Shown here: one piece after another, positions 35,281 through 47,983 of the stretch
Position numbering within the stretch: the first letter of the stretch is position 1
Layout: each line of letters opens with the position of its first letter
NCBI GenBank assembly: GCA_025175895.1
Contig: CM046004.1
Location: 15,053,011-15,117,010, forward strand
Source: Wurfbainia villosa
Lineage: Eukaryota; Streptophyta; Magnoliopsida; Zingiberales; Zingiberaceae
Length of the DNA: 64,000 bases
Direction of reading: 5' to 3'
Notes under the pieces: model-generated
The model's database searches: none
What the model was told of the DNA's origin: nothing
The model's input: the letters and a program-made list of their open reading frames with translations, nothing else
Translations under genes and position numbers: made by a program

Positions 35281-36741
35281 TGTTGGTGCAATCAGGACCA
35301 AATGATATTTTGATGTTTGACAAGGGTTTAAGTCAAGGTGATAATTATGTGTTATCTCATGCGGTTATTTGAGATGTATTTTTAGGAAATTCCTTATAGG
35401 TCGAGGACTGGATGCAAGGTAGTGAAGACCCGGACGAGGAGTCCTGGCAAGTGAAGACCCGAACGAGGAGTCCTGGCAAGTGAAGACCTAGACGAGGAGT
35501 CCTAGCAAGTGAAGACCCGGACGAAGAGTCCTGGCAAGTGAAGACCCGGACGAAGAGTCCTGGCAAGTGAAGACCCGGACGAGGAGTCCTGGCATGAAGA
35601 CCCGAATGAGGAGTCCTGACATGAAGACCCGGACGAGGAGTCCTGACATGAAGACCCAGACGTGGAGTCTTGGCACGAAGTCCCGGAAGCGATTCTTAGC
35701 ACAGAAGACCTATGAACAGTGGTTCACAGGCATCAGGTAAAGGGTACAGGGTAGAACCCTTCTTAGGCGTGGTTTCAGCTCTAGACGAGTTGAAATGGTC
35801 AAGGGTCAAGGCAGTAGTCGAGGCAGCACCTCGACTGATGTCGCCTCGACTGAAAACCGCTACCTTGGACAAGTTGCATATTCTGAGCAGACTCATATCA
35901 GTCGAGGCGGCGCCTCGACTGATGCTTCGTTCAACAAAACAGAGGCAAGACACTGTCGACTGCAATCTTGACTGGTGTAGCTTATCCTAAGCTGCAACTC
36001 ATAAGCAATCGAGGCGCCACCTCGACTATTGCTTTGTTCGGTTGAAACAAAAGCGAGGTAGGCTCGACTAAAGCTTACCACTCGAGGTGATGAACCATCG
36101 CCTCGACTGGACATATGCTATAATGGATGAATAATTCAAATTATGGTGGAAAACTAACCGTTGGAACTTTCATTAAATGCGAGTCGAAGCGACTCGACTG
36201 CACGGGCTGAAAAAACCCTAATCGGGCTCGATTTAAAAGGTTTATACGGCTATTTTTTAGAAAGCTCTCAATATTACTGCTCATGACAAACCTTGAAGCA
36301 ATTCTCCAGTGATTTTTTCCTCATCCTTCAAGTTCTAATCATCTCTAAAGGCAATCAAAGGTTTTGAAGAGAAGAAGTTATATCTTATACTGCATACGCT
36401 GTAATCTTTCTCTTCTCAATCTTCTTCAGTTGCAAGTTCTTGTGTAATCGTTGTAAACCCGTGTTAAGAGGTTTCTCCACCTTCGGTGTGTCACCGAGAA
36501 GGAGAAGTATTATAGTGGTGGTGTGCATCACTAGAGCCGACTATGACTCAACCGTGGAGTAGGAACTAGGGTTCCGAACCATGTAAAATCCTCATGTTGT
36601 GCTTGTTGTATGATTTGTATTCCTTTTTGTACTCGTATTTGTGTTTCTGCTATGTATTAACAATTATAGACAAGCACGACGAATCGAAGAGACGATCAGT
36701 CGCTATTCATCCCCCCTTCTAGCGACGCCAATGGTCCAACA
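35281..36741 (+). repeat. S1 5' LTR
   Basis: 1461 bp. A tandem array lies at 35418-35690 (six 29 bp then three 27 bp units of gaagacccggacgaggagtc). Next comes a block of palindromes (gtcgaggc...gcctcgac, 35817-36120), then the transcription-start side with tttaaaaggtttatacggc near 36231. It ends tggtccaaca. Confidence 0.93.
35418..35690. repeat. 29/27 bp tandem array in S1 5' LTR
   Basis: About nine units, each holding gaagacccggacgaggagtc; the first six are 29 bp, the last three 27 bp. The matching array in the 3' LTR (54701-54945) has one fewer 29 bp unit. Confidence 0.92.
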
Positions 36742-36798
36742 AGTGGTATCAGAGCTAGGTGCTCTTCTCCGGATTCACAACCGCAAGAGCAAGCTCGA

Positions 36799-36982
36799 AT
36801 GGCAATGCAAGAAGGCTACAACACAAACATGCCTCCTTTCTTCGATGGAACCAATTTTCAATACTGGCGAAGCCGAATGGAATATTATCTCATGGCTGAG
36901 ATAGATATGTGGTCCTACGTGATCGAAGGTTTCACACCACCGATGGACGCAGAAGGTAGGATACTCGAATCTGGGTAGTGGA
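36799..36982 (+). pseudogene. S1 gag, N-terminal part upstream of the S2 insertion
   Basis: Starts at ATG 36799 and encodes PPFFDGTNFQYWRSRMEYYL, the copia gag N-terminal motif, then a TAG at about 36977. It is cut by S2 at the duplicated gtgga. The same frame resumes at 46500 after S2. Confidence 0.88.
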
Positions 36983-38057
36983 TGTTGGTGCAGTAGGCAC
37001 CTAAGTCAAACTTGAGTTTTGATTATAGCAAACGATACAAAGTTAAGCTCATTTTGTTATCTCACGAGCTAAATCAAGTGTGCAAAAAAGTGCTAAAGCT
37101 AGAACTAAAGGTCAGCGACACCTGGAGGGAGCCGTGGTGGCCGGGCGACACCGGGATGACTTCGGAGGGAGCTGAAGGAATCAGGTGGAAGACCGAAAGC
37201 AGAAGATACAAGATAAATGTTGAGGTAAGCTCATGTGAGTGAGCACAAGGAAGGTCGTGTCCTCCGTACGGGGACGTTCTTAGGCGATGATCCGACCAAG
37301 ACCTCCCATGGAAGGTCTAAGTTGAGATTAGATGGTATATGGCCATTTAATTTACTTGTATTAACTGTATTTTCGAGCTAACTCTTCGTTGCAGTTGGAA
37401 AACCTACCATCAGTCGATTGAGGGCTTGTATCAGTCGACTGGTCTATCTAGCAGTTGACTATTGGTCAAGGATCAGCTTCGAGGAGAGTCAAAGCTTATC
37501 TCCATTTTTGAAGGGATAGGAGGCTTGCTCTCATTGATTGAAGAACTGAACATCTAGGGTTTCTAAGGCTATAAAAGTAGGGGTTCTCCACCCCATTTCC
37601 ATCATCAAAAGCTCTCCAAAAAGCCTCCGCTACGATACTCTTCTACGACGACCTTACGACGACGAAGTGCTACCGCATCTCCGACGATAAGTGTCTAACT
37701 TTCATTACTTTATTAGTCGTTGGTATTTTCCTTATTGTCGTCTTTATTTCTGTATTTATCGTGCTTTAATTGTAACAAGGAGAGGGGGAGTGTCTCTCTA
37801 CCTTGAGCTTTTCGTATCGATTGTATTCGCTTACTCCTACCTCTAACGAGGAGGAGTGTTTTTAGTGTTTTGCCCTCCGTACATGGTCTAGGACCGTTAG
37901 GGCCTTGGACTAGCAGCCGAAGGCTGTGAACCAAGTAAAAAACAAATGAGTATTATTTTCTTTCTGTTGCATTTACTCTCACTCGTATTTTATATCAAAC
38001 GAACGAAAATTGTCTTGCGCTATTCACCCCCCCTCTAGCGCTCTAATCGATCCAACA
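36983..38057 (+). repeat. S2 5' LTR
   Basis: 1075 bp, tgttggtgcag...gatccaaca. It has cagtcgactg-type repeats near 37410-37450 and ccccccctctagcgctctaa before the end. It differs from 45403-46499 mainly by scattered C/T and G/A changes and one short segment near 45880 present only in the 3' copy. Confidence 0.94.
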
Positions 38058-38274
38058 ATTGGTATCAGAGCCGGGGGTGCTCAGATTTAGTGAAACCACC
38101 AATCTAGTTTTTTTTTACAGATTTATTTTTGTTTTATTTCTATTTTTTTTACAAGCTCTTTCGTTCATTTAAATTCTCTCCCGCACTATTAATCCAAGAC
38201 TCAAGTCTTGGTACATTCCGCTTGTTTTTGTCGTTGCTAGGTTTCTTCTTCTTTTTCTTGCTCGTTTTGTATCA

Positions 38275-39844
38275 ATGGCCCATCTCGAGGGTTTTAGCAC
38301 CGTCCGACCTCTGTTTTGCAACGGAGATGACTTCCGTTATTGGAAGGGTCGAATGGAGTGCTTCCTTAAGACCCAAATCGAGATGTGGATTATAATCCAA
38401 ACGGGATTCATACTTCCGACTAACGAAGTAGGTGAATCTTTGGATTATGACCAATGGACCAATGCTACAAAAAGACAAGTTGAAGCCGACGCCAAGGCGA
38501 CTCAGATCCTCCAATGCGGCTTGTCCAAGGAGGAGCTTAATCGCATCGGCCCCTTCATCAGTGCAAAGGATTTGTGAACCAAATTAGTGGAATTGCATGA
38601 AGGAACTGACGAAGCAAAAGTATGCAAACGAGACCTTCTTTTTAATAAATTATATAATTTAAAAATGTAGGAACATGAGACCGCGACTCAACTACACGCC
38701 CGAATATAAGACATCGTCAACAACTTGCACGCCATCGGACAAAAGGTCGAAAACTGCGACCTAATAAGGTATGTCTTGAATTCATTTCCTAGGACTACCT
38801 TGTGGGCATCCATGGTCGATGCCTACAAGGTCTCTAAGGACTTATAAAAAATTAGGTTAGATGAATTATTTTCAGAATTCGAACTTCACGAATACTAATT
38901 GACTAGAAAGGTATAGCTCTTATTGCAGGTCAAAAGAAGAAGCCCGCAAGTAAGCCACCCCCGAAGGAAGAAGAAGACGAGTACGAGTCGGAGGTCGATT
39001 CAGAGATGGAGACCGAACTAGTCAACCTAGTTCGGAGGATGATTAAGAGCCGAAAATGACCCGTCACTCAACCCAAGGAAGGTAAATCTAAAGCTAGTTC
39101 TAACATTAGGTGTTATGAATGCAACAGGTTCGGACATGTCAAGTCGGAATGTCTGAAGCTCAAAAATAAAGAATCGAAGTTCAAGAAGGCACTCAGTACT
39201 ATGTGGGAAGAGGCATCGGAGGAAGAAGACGATGACCTCGTCTTCATAGCTAAACCAACCGAATCAGAGTCGGAGTCCGAATCTGAACCCGAGGATGAGT
39301 CGGACTACGAATCTCTATTCAAGTCAAGCCACAGATACGCATCCGGTTCAAGAGATACTCTCAAGGTAAGTCAGTCCCTCATTAGTACTTTATACAATGC
39401 AATTAAGTTTCTAACTAGGAAGTTAGCTAAGTCCGAGTCCAAGGTCGAGACCCTGTTCGAAGAGGTTAAACTCCTTAAATACGAGGTCTCCCTAACCTCT
39501 TCGACTAGTCAAGTTCAAGAGGAGGACTCAACTCGAGTTGAAAAGCTCGAAGTTGAGAAATCACTTTTGAAAAGTCAAGTTGAAGATCTTAGGAACATGT
39601 TGGAAAGGTTCACTTTGGGATCCAAGGGACTTGACCTCTTACTTGGATCGCAAAGGGTCGTGTACAACAAGGTCGGGCTTGGGTTTAGCTCAAGTACGAC
39701 TAACAAGTCGTACATGTCAATCGTAAGTCGAAATAGAATACATGTCCAAGCATGGGTCTCTAAGACCACTTTGATTTCTCAATTAAGATCTAACCAATAC
39801 TGGGTTTCCAAGGACCAAATCCACTATGTGGAAAGACCGAACTG
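38275..39844 (+). pseudogene. S2 gag
   Basis: ATG 38275 opens MAHLEGFSTVRPLF, then FRYWKGRMECFLK (UBN2-type gag). The first stop is TGA at about 38575 and several follow, with frame changes near 38900-39190. A CCHC zinc knuckle (CYECNRFGHVKSEC) is readable at about 39112-39160. From 39201 a 214-codon open frame covers the acidic Ser/Glu linker and the coiled-coil C-terminal part (SKVETLFEEVKLLKYEV, EKSLLKSQVEDLRNMLERF), homologous to R gag (27335-27824). It ends just before a GGGGGAG tract at about 39858. Confidence 0.88.
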
Positions 39845-40454
39845 ATTCAATGGTCCAGGGGGAGCTAGTATAAAACTTGTTTGTGCTACTACTTAGAAAT
39901 TGCATGCTTAGTTTTTTTTCTTTTCTTTTTAGAATGGTTAGATAGGGACTATAACTCGTCAATACTTGATAACATAGTACCAGAATGCGGCGAGATGATA
40001 GTACGCTAGGAAAGCGAAGTCTTGGGTACTCGAGCTAGATAAGGCGTATCAAGTTCGGTTCACTTGACCAAGTGGAACTAGCTGAAGCTACCTCGCCGTA
40101 TCCTAGACTAGTTAGACTAGGAAGTGGTCTTAAGTGAGTCAAGTTACTATTTTCTTGAAATTGGCTTTGTCTAAGGAAGTGGTTGTTTTTCTGATCAAAG
40201 AAGGCTCCTGTGCCTCACCATGACCTGGAAGCCAAGATCTTGAAAAAGTGACTTGATGAGCTTAGGGTCAAATTCGAATCTAACGCAAGGTTGACTAGTT
40301 TCGATTCATTAAAATTAATCAAGTAAAATTGAAGTCATCTCACAAGAACATATAAGGATAACATGTTTGATCATGTAGAAATGGGTGAGATGATCTAGGT
40401 CTAATAATTTACAATCAAATTTTAAAAATTCCAATATCCGATCCAACTACCTTG

Positions 40455-43400
40455 TGTGTAGGATCAATGGATGTTGGATAGTGGTTGCTCTTGATACATG
40501 ATCGGGGATCAACTTAAGTTTTTAAAGCTTCGATTCAAACGACAAGAATCGGTAGCCTTTGGAAACAACGACAGGCTCAAAATCATCGGATCAAGTGATA
40601 TTGAGCTCAACTCAAATTTTATCATTTAAAATGTTTTACTAATTGAAAATTTCGAATATAATTTACTTAGCATAAGTCAATTATGTGATAATAACTATAA
40701 GGTCATATTTCTAAAAAATGAATGCGTAATTAAAACAAATGAAACCTCTAAAACAATCCTTAAAGGAACTAGGAATAGCAACATATATACTATTAATCTA
40801 CCTAACTCCTCAACCAAGTGTCTTATGACACAGCAAGAGGAATCTTGGTTGTGGCACCAACGACTCGGTCACTCACGCCCAAGACTTGTCCACAAGATGA
40901 GTCAGAGTGGCTTAGTCAGAGGTTTTCCCAACCTTAACAACTTAGACAATAAAATTTGTAATATTTGTCAACAAGTTAAACAATCTATGACACAACATCA
41001 ACTAACTAATCAAGAACGAACTAAAAGTGTTCTTGAGCTCCTACATATGAATCTATTCGATTCACATGGAGCTAAGTCACTTAATAGTAGTTAATTCTGC
41101 CTAGTCATAATTAATGACTATTCTAGGTTTACCTAGGTTAGGTTCATCAAACATAAAAGTGATACCCTAGATCAACTCATCAACTTGTTTAAACTAATCG
41201 AAAATCAAAAGAACCTTAAAAATAAAAGACTTAGGAGCGATCATGGTGGTGAATTCGAAAACCACAAGTTTACAGATTTCTATAACCTAAACGGATATCA
41301 CCATGAATTCTTATGTCCTAGAACCCCACAACAAAATGGCCTAGTCAAACGTAAAAATAGAACCCTACAAGAAGGCGCTAGGACAATGCTAAACGAGTAT
41401 AATCTACCTGGCAAGTTTTGGGCAGAAGCCGTTAGTACGACTTGCTATGTCCAAAATAGGATCCTTTTGGTAAAGAGGCACCTAAAAACCTCGTACGAAA
41501 TCTATCACGATAAATTACCTAACATCAAGTACTTTAGAGTATTTGGATGTAAGGTACATATCCCGAACACTAAGGATTACCTAGGAAAGTTTACCTCCAA
41601 AACCTCTACCGGAATCTTCTTAGGATACTCTACTATAGGGTATACAACCATGACACCCTTAGAGTTGAAGAGACCATTAATGTAGTGTTCGATGAAGGAT
41701 ACGAACCTACAAAACCTGTAGGAACTCCAACTAGCGAACCGACTCATACCAGACTCGACTCTGACCCTGAGATCGAGTCTAGTATTAATCCTAACCCAAG
41801 TCCAACAAGTCATCCAGTCGACCAAGTGATAGGTGACTCTAACCCAAGTCAAATTAGGATTCAAACGAATCATCCTATCAACCAAGTGATAGGTGATCCT
41901 AGCTTAGGGGTTCGAACTAGATCATCTTATAGAAATCTTAGTCAAATCTCCTTGATTTCGAAAATCGAACCCAAAACTATTGAACAAGCTCTTTTTGATC
42001 CTGATTAGATTATTACAATGTAGGAAGAGCTAGCTCAATTCACTAGGAACGAGGTTTAGGAATTAGTACCACCACCTAAAGATAAATCAGTTATTGGAAC
42101 AAGGTGGGTCTTCCGAAACAAACTTGATGACAAAGGTGAAATAGTTAAAAATAAACCAAGGTTAGTCGCCAAAGGTTTTAGTCAAGTCGAAGGATTAGAC
42201 TACGATGAAACTTATTCCCCCGTAGCTAGACTAGAATCCATCCGAATGTTGTTAGTCTACGTTGCACATCGAGGATTTAAGTTATTTCAAATAGATGTCA
42301 AGTCAGCATTTTTGAATGGACTTACTAAGGAAGAGGTATACGTTAGTCAACCCCCCAGATTTGAAAGCCTAGATAAACCCAACCGTGTCCTTAAACTAAA
42401 AAAAGCTCTATATAGACTCAAACAAGCTCCTCGAGCTTGGTACAAGAGGCTTTCAATTTGTCTTAAGTCAAAAGGGTTTAACCAAGGCCTAGTCGATCCA
42501 ACCCTCTTCGTAAAAACTGTAGGTAAGGAGATCTTTATAGCCCAAATCTACGTAGACGATATTATTTTTGGAACAACCAATTCGATCCTACTAAAAGAAT
42601 TAATTTCACTTATGGAAAGTGAATTTGAAATGAATTTAGTAGGGGAATTGACTTTCTTTCTAGGACTACAAATTAAACAAACTAAGGATGGAATATATTT
42701 ACATCAACAAAAATATACTAGGGAATTAATTAAATACTTTGGAATGCAAGATGCCAAAACCATCAATACACCCATGACAACTAATGTCAATATAGGAGAG
42801 GACTTAGAAGGAAAGCCCATCAACCTAAAACACTATAGGAGTGCGATAGGGAATCTTCTATACTTAACTGTGAGTCGACCTGATATTTTATTCGCGGTAA
42901 GTATGTGCGCAAGATTTCAAATCTGTGCCAAGGAGTCTCACCTAACCCTAGTCAAGCGTATCCTTAGGTATTTAAAGGGCACACTAAGCGTAGGTATTTG
43001 GTACCCTAGATCTACCGAGTTTGAACTAATCGACTATTCCGATTCGGACTACGCCGGTAGTAAACTCGATAGAAAGAGCACGAGTGGTTGTTGTCAACTT
43101 CTCGGCTCGAGTCTAGTGAGTTGGTGCAGTAGGAAGCAACACTGTGTTGCCTTATCTACCATCGAAGCCGAATACGTCACGATGGGTGAGTGTGTGGCTC
43201 AACTTCTTTGGATGAAGCACACTCTCCAAGACTTTAACTTAAACTTCAACAATATTAAAACTCACATAGATAATATTAGCTCCATCAACTTAACCAAAAA
43301 TCTTATTTGCCATTCTAGGACCAAACATATAGAAGTTAAACACCACTTTATTCAAGAACATGTAGCTAACATAACTATTCAACTCGAATATGTGAAATCC

Positions 43401-43493
43401 AAGTCAAACCTAGACGATCTTTTTACCAAGCTACTACCCGAAGCCGAATTTAGTCTACTAAGACGAAAATTAGACATGTGCGTAATAGAGTAG
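40455..43493 (+). pseudogene. S2 pol (protease, integrase, reverse transcriptase, RNase H)
   Basis: Protease active site WMLDSGCS near 40470 is followed at once by a TGA. Integrase: zinc finger WHQRLGHSRPRL and CNICQQ (40850-40980), catalytic-core motifs DHGGEFENHKF and TPQQNGLVKRKNRTLQEGAR (41238-41375). The linker region runs 41685-42008. The reverse transcriptase-RNase H part from 42246 to 43493 is a clean 415-codon frame with FQIDVKSAFLNG, YVDDIIFG and SWCSRKQHCVALSTIEAEYV. Stops near 40496, 41092, 41683, 42007 and 42058 break the full polyprotein, though the last 1.2 kb is intact. Confidence 0.92.
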
Positions 43494-44252
43494 GACTTAC
43501 ATTCTTTTTATATACTCTAGTATTTACTTTTTTTTTCATGTTAATGGAACTAGCTTAGGGCTCACCCTAGATATCATGCACCTATAGATTTAAGGAGTCA
43601 ATACATCTCACAACACATAGGACTAATGTGTTTGTGTGCTTAGCCACGTAGATGGGCGTGAGATGTTAGGACCTTACTCCTGGTTCCAGATGTTGAGCTA
43701 GTGCATCACCATGAACCACAGAGTATAATTATATATATTAACCAACTCTGATCAGGACTTGTTGATCTTTCATATCAATCAAGTCAAATAAGAGTTGAAT
43801 ATTCAGTAGATGAGCTTATTTTTAGTATATTATTTTCAAAATAATATGGAACATGCTTGGACTTGGAACTTAAACTTAATACTTATATTTTTCAAACCCA
43901 CTCTTTCTAATTTATGGCAAAAGGAGGAGAAAAGGCCAAAGTTAAGGGATCATTTTTTTGATAACTTAACTTAGTAACTTAATTCTATATTATTATGGCC
44001 AAAAGTTAATGTTTTACTTAACGTAATTAGTCGAGAAAGAGGGAGAAAGGCCAAGTTAAGAAATCTTCTTAACTTAAACTTATTTTAATACTAAGGCCAA
44101 CTTTAAGTAATTATTAATTACTTAAACTTCTTCCTAAGTAGCAAACATCAAGGGGGAGGGTTAAGACCTTCTTTTAAGACTCACCCTCGGTCAAGGGGGA
44201 GGTTTCCTCAAGGGGGAGTACTTGAAAGAAAGTCTCTATTACTCCTACTTAA
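43494..44252 (+). other. S2 post-pol noncoding region with repeated polypurine tracts
   Basis: No extra ORF is seen here, unlike S1. At 44150-44220 three GGGGGAG tracts occur in close succession (caagggggaggg, caagggggaggtt, caagggggagta), a Sirevirus habit. The region is cut by solo LTR S3 and resumes at 45344-45402. Confidence 0.75.
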
Positions 44253-45338
44253 TGTTGGTGCAGTAGGCACCTAAGTCGAACCTGAGTTTTGATTATAGCA
44301 AACGATACAAAGTTAAGCTCATATCGTTATCTCACGAGCTGAATCGAGTGTGCAGAAGATTGATATAGCTGGAGCTGAAGGCTAGCGACACCCAGAGGAA
44401 GCCGCGGTGGTCGGGCGACACTCGAATGACTTCGGAGGGAGCCGAAGGAATCGAGTGGAAGGCCGGAAGCAAAAGCAACACGTAAGTATCGAGGTAAGCT
44501 CGTGTGTGCGAGCGTAAGTGAGGTCGTATCCTCCTTACGGGGATGATCTTAAGCGTAGATCCGACCAGAGACATCCCATCGATGGTCCAGGTCGAGATCG
44601 GACGGCCAAGACCGCTCAAAATAATGTTTTTCTTTGAGCTAACTTTGCCTCGCTAGCATCGATCATTGTCGTCACGATCAGCCAGTCGACACTCGATCGA
44701 TCTTGCCATCGACGATCGATGATGGCCATCACGTGATGGTTAATGATCAGATTCGAGGAGTCAAGGCTTATCACCCCATTTCAAGGAGATTGATGCTCAA
44801 TTTTGATTGGCTAGGGTTCTTCTCGAAAAGAGGCTCAAAGGCTATAAAAGGAGGGCTTGTCTTAGGGTTTTGCAATCAATTAAAAAGCTTCCAAGTGCTT
44901 CCGATACGCTCTGACTCTCCGACATCCCTACGACGAAGCGCTGCCGAGACGACGACTAGAGCTTCAACCTCCAACCTTTGAAGTCGTCGGTAACGAAAAG
45001 TTTGAATTATAATTCAGTTTATAAGTTGTTCTTCTTTTCAAGCTTTAAATCATATCAAGAAGAGGGAAGTGTCCTCTACCTTGAGCTTTTTCATTTTGTA
45101 TGTCTAACTCCTACCTCCAACGAGGAGGAGTTTTTTAGTAGATTGCCCTCCGTACGTGGTCAAGGACCACTAGGGCCTTGGAGTAGTAGCCTTCGGCTAC
45201 GAACCAAGTAAAACCTTTGTGTCTATTGTCTTTTATTTTTGTTTATTTTTCCGTTGCGTATATTTGTCTTGAAACGAATTCGAAAGAAAAATTTCTATCG
45301 CTATTCACCCCCCCTCTAGCGATCCGATCGATCCAACA
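44253..45338 (+). mobile_element. Solo LTR S3 nested in S2
   Basis: 1086 bp, tgttggtgcag...gatccaaca, with a perfect cttaa duplication at 44248-44252 and 45339-45343. It is close to the S2 LTRs over the first ~250 bp but clearly diverged further on (44590-44990 and the tail ctagcgatccgatcg), so it is a sister subfamily rather than a third copy of the S2 LTR. Confidence 0.93.
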
Positions 45339-45402
45339 CTTAATTTTTAATTCTTCATGCATATTATTTCCTTAACTTTGTATAGATCAAAAAGGGGGAG
45401 AT

Positions 45403-46499
45403 TATTGGTGCAGTAGGCACCTAAGTCGAACCTGAGTTTTGATTATAGTAAACGATACAAAGTTAAGTTTATTTTGTTATTTCACGAGCTAAATCAAGTG
45501 TGCAGAAAAGTGCTAAAGCTAGAGCCGAAGGTCAGCGACACCCGGAGGGAGCCGTGGTGGTCGGGCGACACCAAGATGACTTCGGAGAGAGCCGAAGGAA
45601 TCAGGTGGAAGACCGGAAGCAGAAGCTACAAGGTAAATGTTGAGGTAAGTTCGTGTGAGTGAGCGCAAGGAAGGTCGTGTTCTCTGTACGGGGACGTTCT
45701 TAGGTGACGATCCGACCAAGACCTCCCATGGAAGATCTAAGTCAAGATCGGATGGTATATGATCATTTAATTTACTTGTATTAACTGTATTTTCAAGCTA
45801 ACTCTTCGTTACAGTTGGAAAACCTTCCATCAGTCGACTGAGGGCTTGTATCAGTCAACTAGTCTATCTAGCAGTCGACTAGTAAGGGTAGCAGTTGACT
45901 TTTGGTCAAGGATCAGCTTCGAGGAGAGTCAAAGCTTATCTCCATTTTTGAAGGGATAGGAGGCTTGCTCTCATTGGTTGAAGAACTGAACGTCTAGGGT
46001 TTCCAAGGCTATAAAAGTAGGGGTTCTCCACCCCATTTCCATCATCAAAAGCTCTCCAAAAAGCCTCTGCTACGATACTCTTCTACGACGACCTTACGAT
46101 GACGAAGTGCTACTGCATCTCCGACAACAAGTGTCTAACTTTCATTACTTTATTAGTCGTTGGTATTTTCCTTATTGTCATCTTTATTTCTGTATTTATC
46201 GTGGTTTAATCGTAACAAGGAGAGGGGGAGAGTCTCTCTACCTTGAGCTTTTCGTATCGATTGTATTCGCTTACTCCTACCTCTAACAAGGACGAGTGTT
46301 TTTAGTACTTTTCCCTTCGTATGCGGTCTAGGACCGTTAGGGCCTTGGACTAGCAGCCGAAGGTTGTGAACCAAGTAAAAACAAACGAGTATTATTTTCT
46401 TTCTGCTGCATTTACTCTCACTCGCATTTTATATCGAACGAACGAAAATTGTCTTGTACTATTCACCCCCTCCTCTCTAGCGCTCTAATCGATCCAACA
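45403..46499 (+). repeat. S2 3' LTR
   Basis: 1097 bp. It begins tattggtgcag (TA in place of TG) right after the polypurine tract and ends gatccaaca at the gtgga duplication. Confidence 0.93.
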
Positions 46500-47955
46500 G
46501 TGGACTGCAAAACAAAGACGCAAGGTGCAAGCAAATGCCAAGGCCACCGTAACTTTGCAATGTGGCTTGGCGAAGGACCATCTCAACAAAATTGGTCCAT
46601 TCAGCAGCGCGTGAGAGCTCTGGAACAAACTGATAGAACTCAATGAAGGTACAAGGGACTCAAGAATAGCAAAATGAGACCTCTACATGAACCAGATGTA
46701 GAATTTCGCTATGAGGGACGACGAGACTATTGGTGAACTACACGAAAGGTTCAAGGAGCTGCTAAATAGTTTGCATTCAGTTGGAGAAGATTTAGAAAAC
46801 CGAGACACCATCAGGTATGTTCTGAAATCTATTCCCCGAAATGCTTTGTGGTCTTCTATGGTAGATGCCTACAAAGTATCAAGGGATTTATCTACAGTAA
46901 AATTAGATGAACTATTTTGTGAAATGGAACTGCATGAGCAAGCTAATAAGGGTCCAAAAGAGAAGGGTATTGTATTTATTGCAGGTGAGCAATACAAGGA
47001 GGACAAGAACAAGGAGAACAGGAAAAAGGAGAAGAAGAGGGAGTCATCTTCATCCTCATCCTCATCCGAGACAAGTAGCGATAGTGATGATGTATCCTCA
47101 TCCAACGAGATAGCTAATTTCGTGAGGATGATGAGGAGGAGAAGTAGAAAATACAACAAGAAGGATGTTAAGAAAATTTTCGCAGACAAGAAGGGTAAGA
47201 CATCACATAAATACACAGGAAAATCTGATGTCGTTTGTTTTGAATGTAACAGGAAGGGGCACATTAAAAGTGAGTGTCCTGACCTCACAAAGAAAGAGGA
47301 CAAGCCTAGGAAGAAGAAGACATTGAGAGCGACATGGGATGAGTCTTCTTCCAGCTCCTTAGAGGACGAAGTCAAGGAAAAAGGGATCAAGCACGCTGCA
47401 CTAATGACCTTTGACAATTCAGATTCAGAGGGAGATGAAAGTCAGACAGCTACCTTACCTGAAGACACATCATCATCTGATGATGATGAGGTAACATCTC
47501 CCAAATTAGATAAGTTTTATGAAACAATTTCATGTTTAACCAATGCCTTGAGTAGATCTAAAAATAAGGTTAAGGTGCTAAAATATGAGGTGGAAGAACT
47601 TAGAAACATTAATTCAATTTATGTAGAAAATAGGACTGATACTTCTCAAGTTGAAGAACTTAGAGAAGAGAACAATTCCTGGAGAGCACAAGTTGATGAT
47701 CTCAAGTGCACACTTGAGAAATTCACAACAAGCTCTCAAATCCTTAACATGATCTTAGATGCCCAAAGGGCAGTCTATAACAAAGCTAGAATAGGGTATA
47801 AACTGAAACAAAAAGAATTTAGTTTCATGTCTTTAGTTAATAGAACTTATTGTGTTAAAGCTAGAGTAACTAAAGCATGGATTCCTAAACAATATGTTGT
47901 GAATGCTAATGGACCCAAAATCTGGGTTCTAAAAGATCTTGTATTTCGTGTTTGA
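46500..47955 (+). pseudogene. S1 gag, main part downstream of the S2 insertion
   Basis: Continues the gag frame broken at 36982. The first 200 bp has three stops (near 46613, 46675 and 46699). From ATG 46711 a 414-codon frame is clean: RFKELLNSLHSVGEDLENRD and IPRNALWSSMVDAYKVSRDL (UBN2 gag domain), a Ser/Glu-rich linker, zinc knuckle CFECNRKGHIKSEC (47236-47277), an acidic segment, and a coiled coil (KNKVKVLKYEVEELRNI, REENNSWRAQVDDLKCTLEKF). It ends 28 bp before the pol frame, in another frame, with GGGGGAG between them. Confidence 0.9.
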
Positions 47956-47983
47956 TTAGGTACTGGTCGAGGGGGAGTGCCCG

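Larger units (their letters stand above)
36983..46499 (+). mobile_element. Element S2: complete, decayed Sirevirus-like copia retrotransposon inside S1 gag
   Basis: 9517 bp. LTRs 36983-38057 and 45403-46499. Perfect duplication gtgga at 36978-36982 and 46500-46504. Primer-binding site TGGTATCAGAGCC at 38060-38072. Polypurine tract AAAAAGGGGGAGAT just before 45403. Gag and pol are present with many TGA/TAG stops. Solo LTR S3 sits in the region between pol and the 3' LTR. The gag matches the remnant in R, so S2-type elements are a plausible source of R. Confidence 0.94.

Noticed and set aside
35418..35690. CRISPR-like array
   Set aside because: Units are contiguous without spacers and are present in both LTRs of a plant retrotransposon.
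46869..47417. 182-codon minus-strand open frame
   Set aside because: Antisense shadow of S1 gag, rich in Leu/Phe because gag is Lys/Glu-rich.
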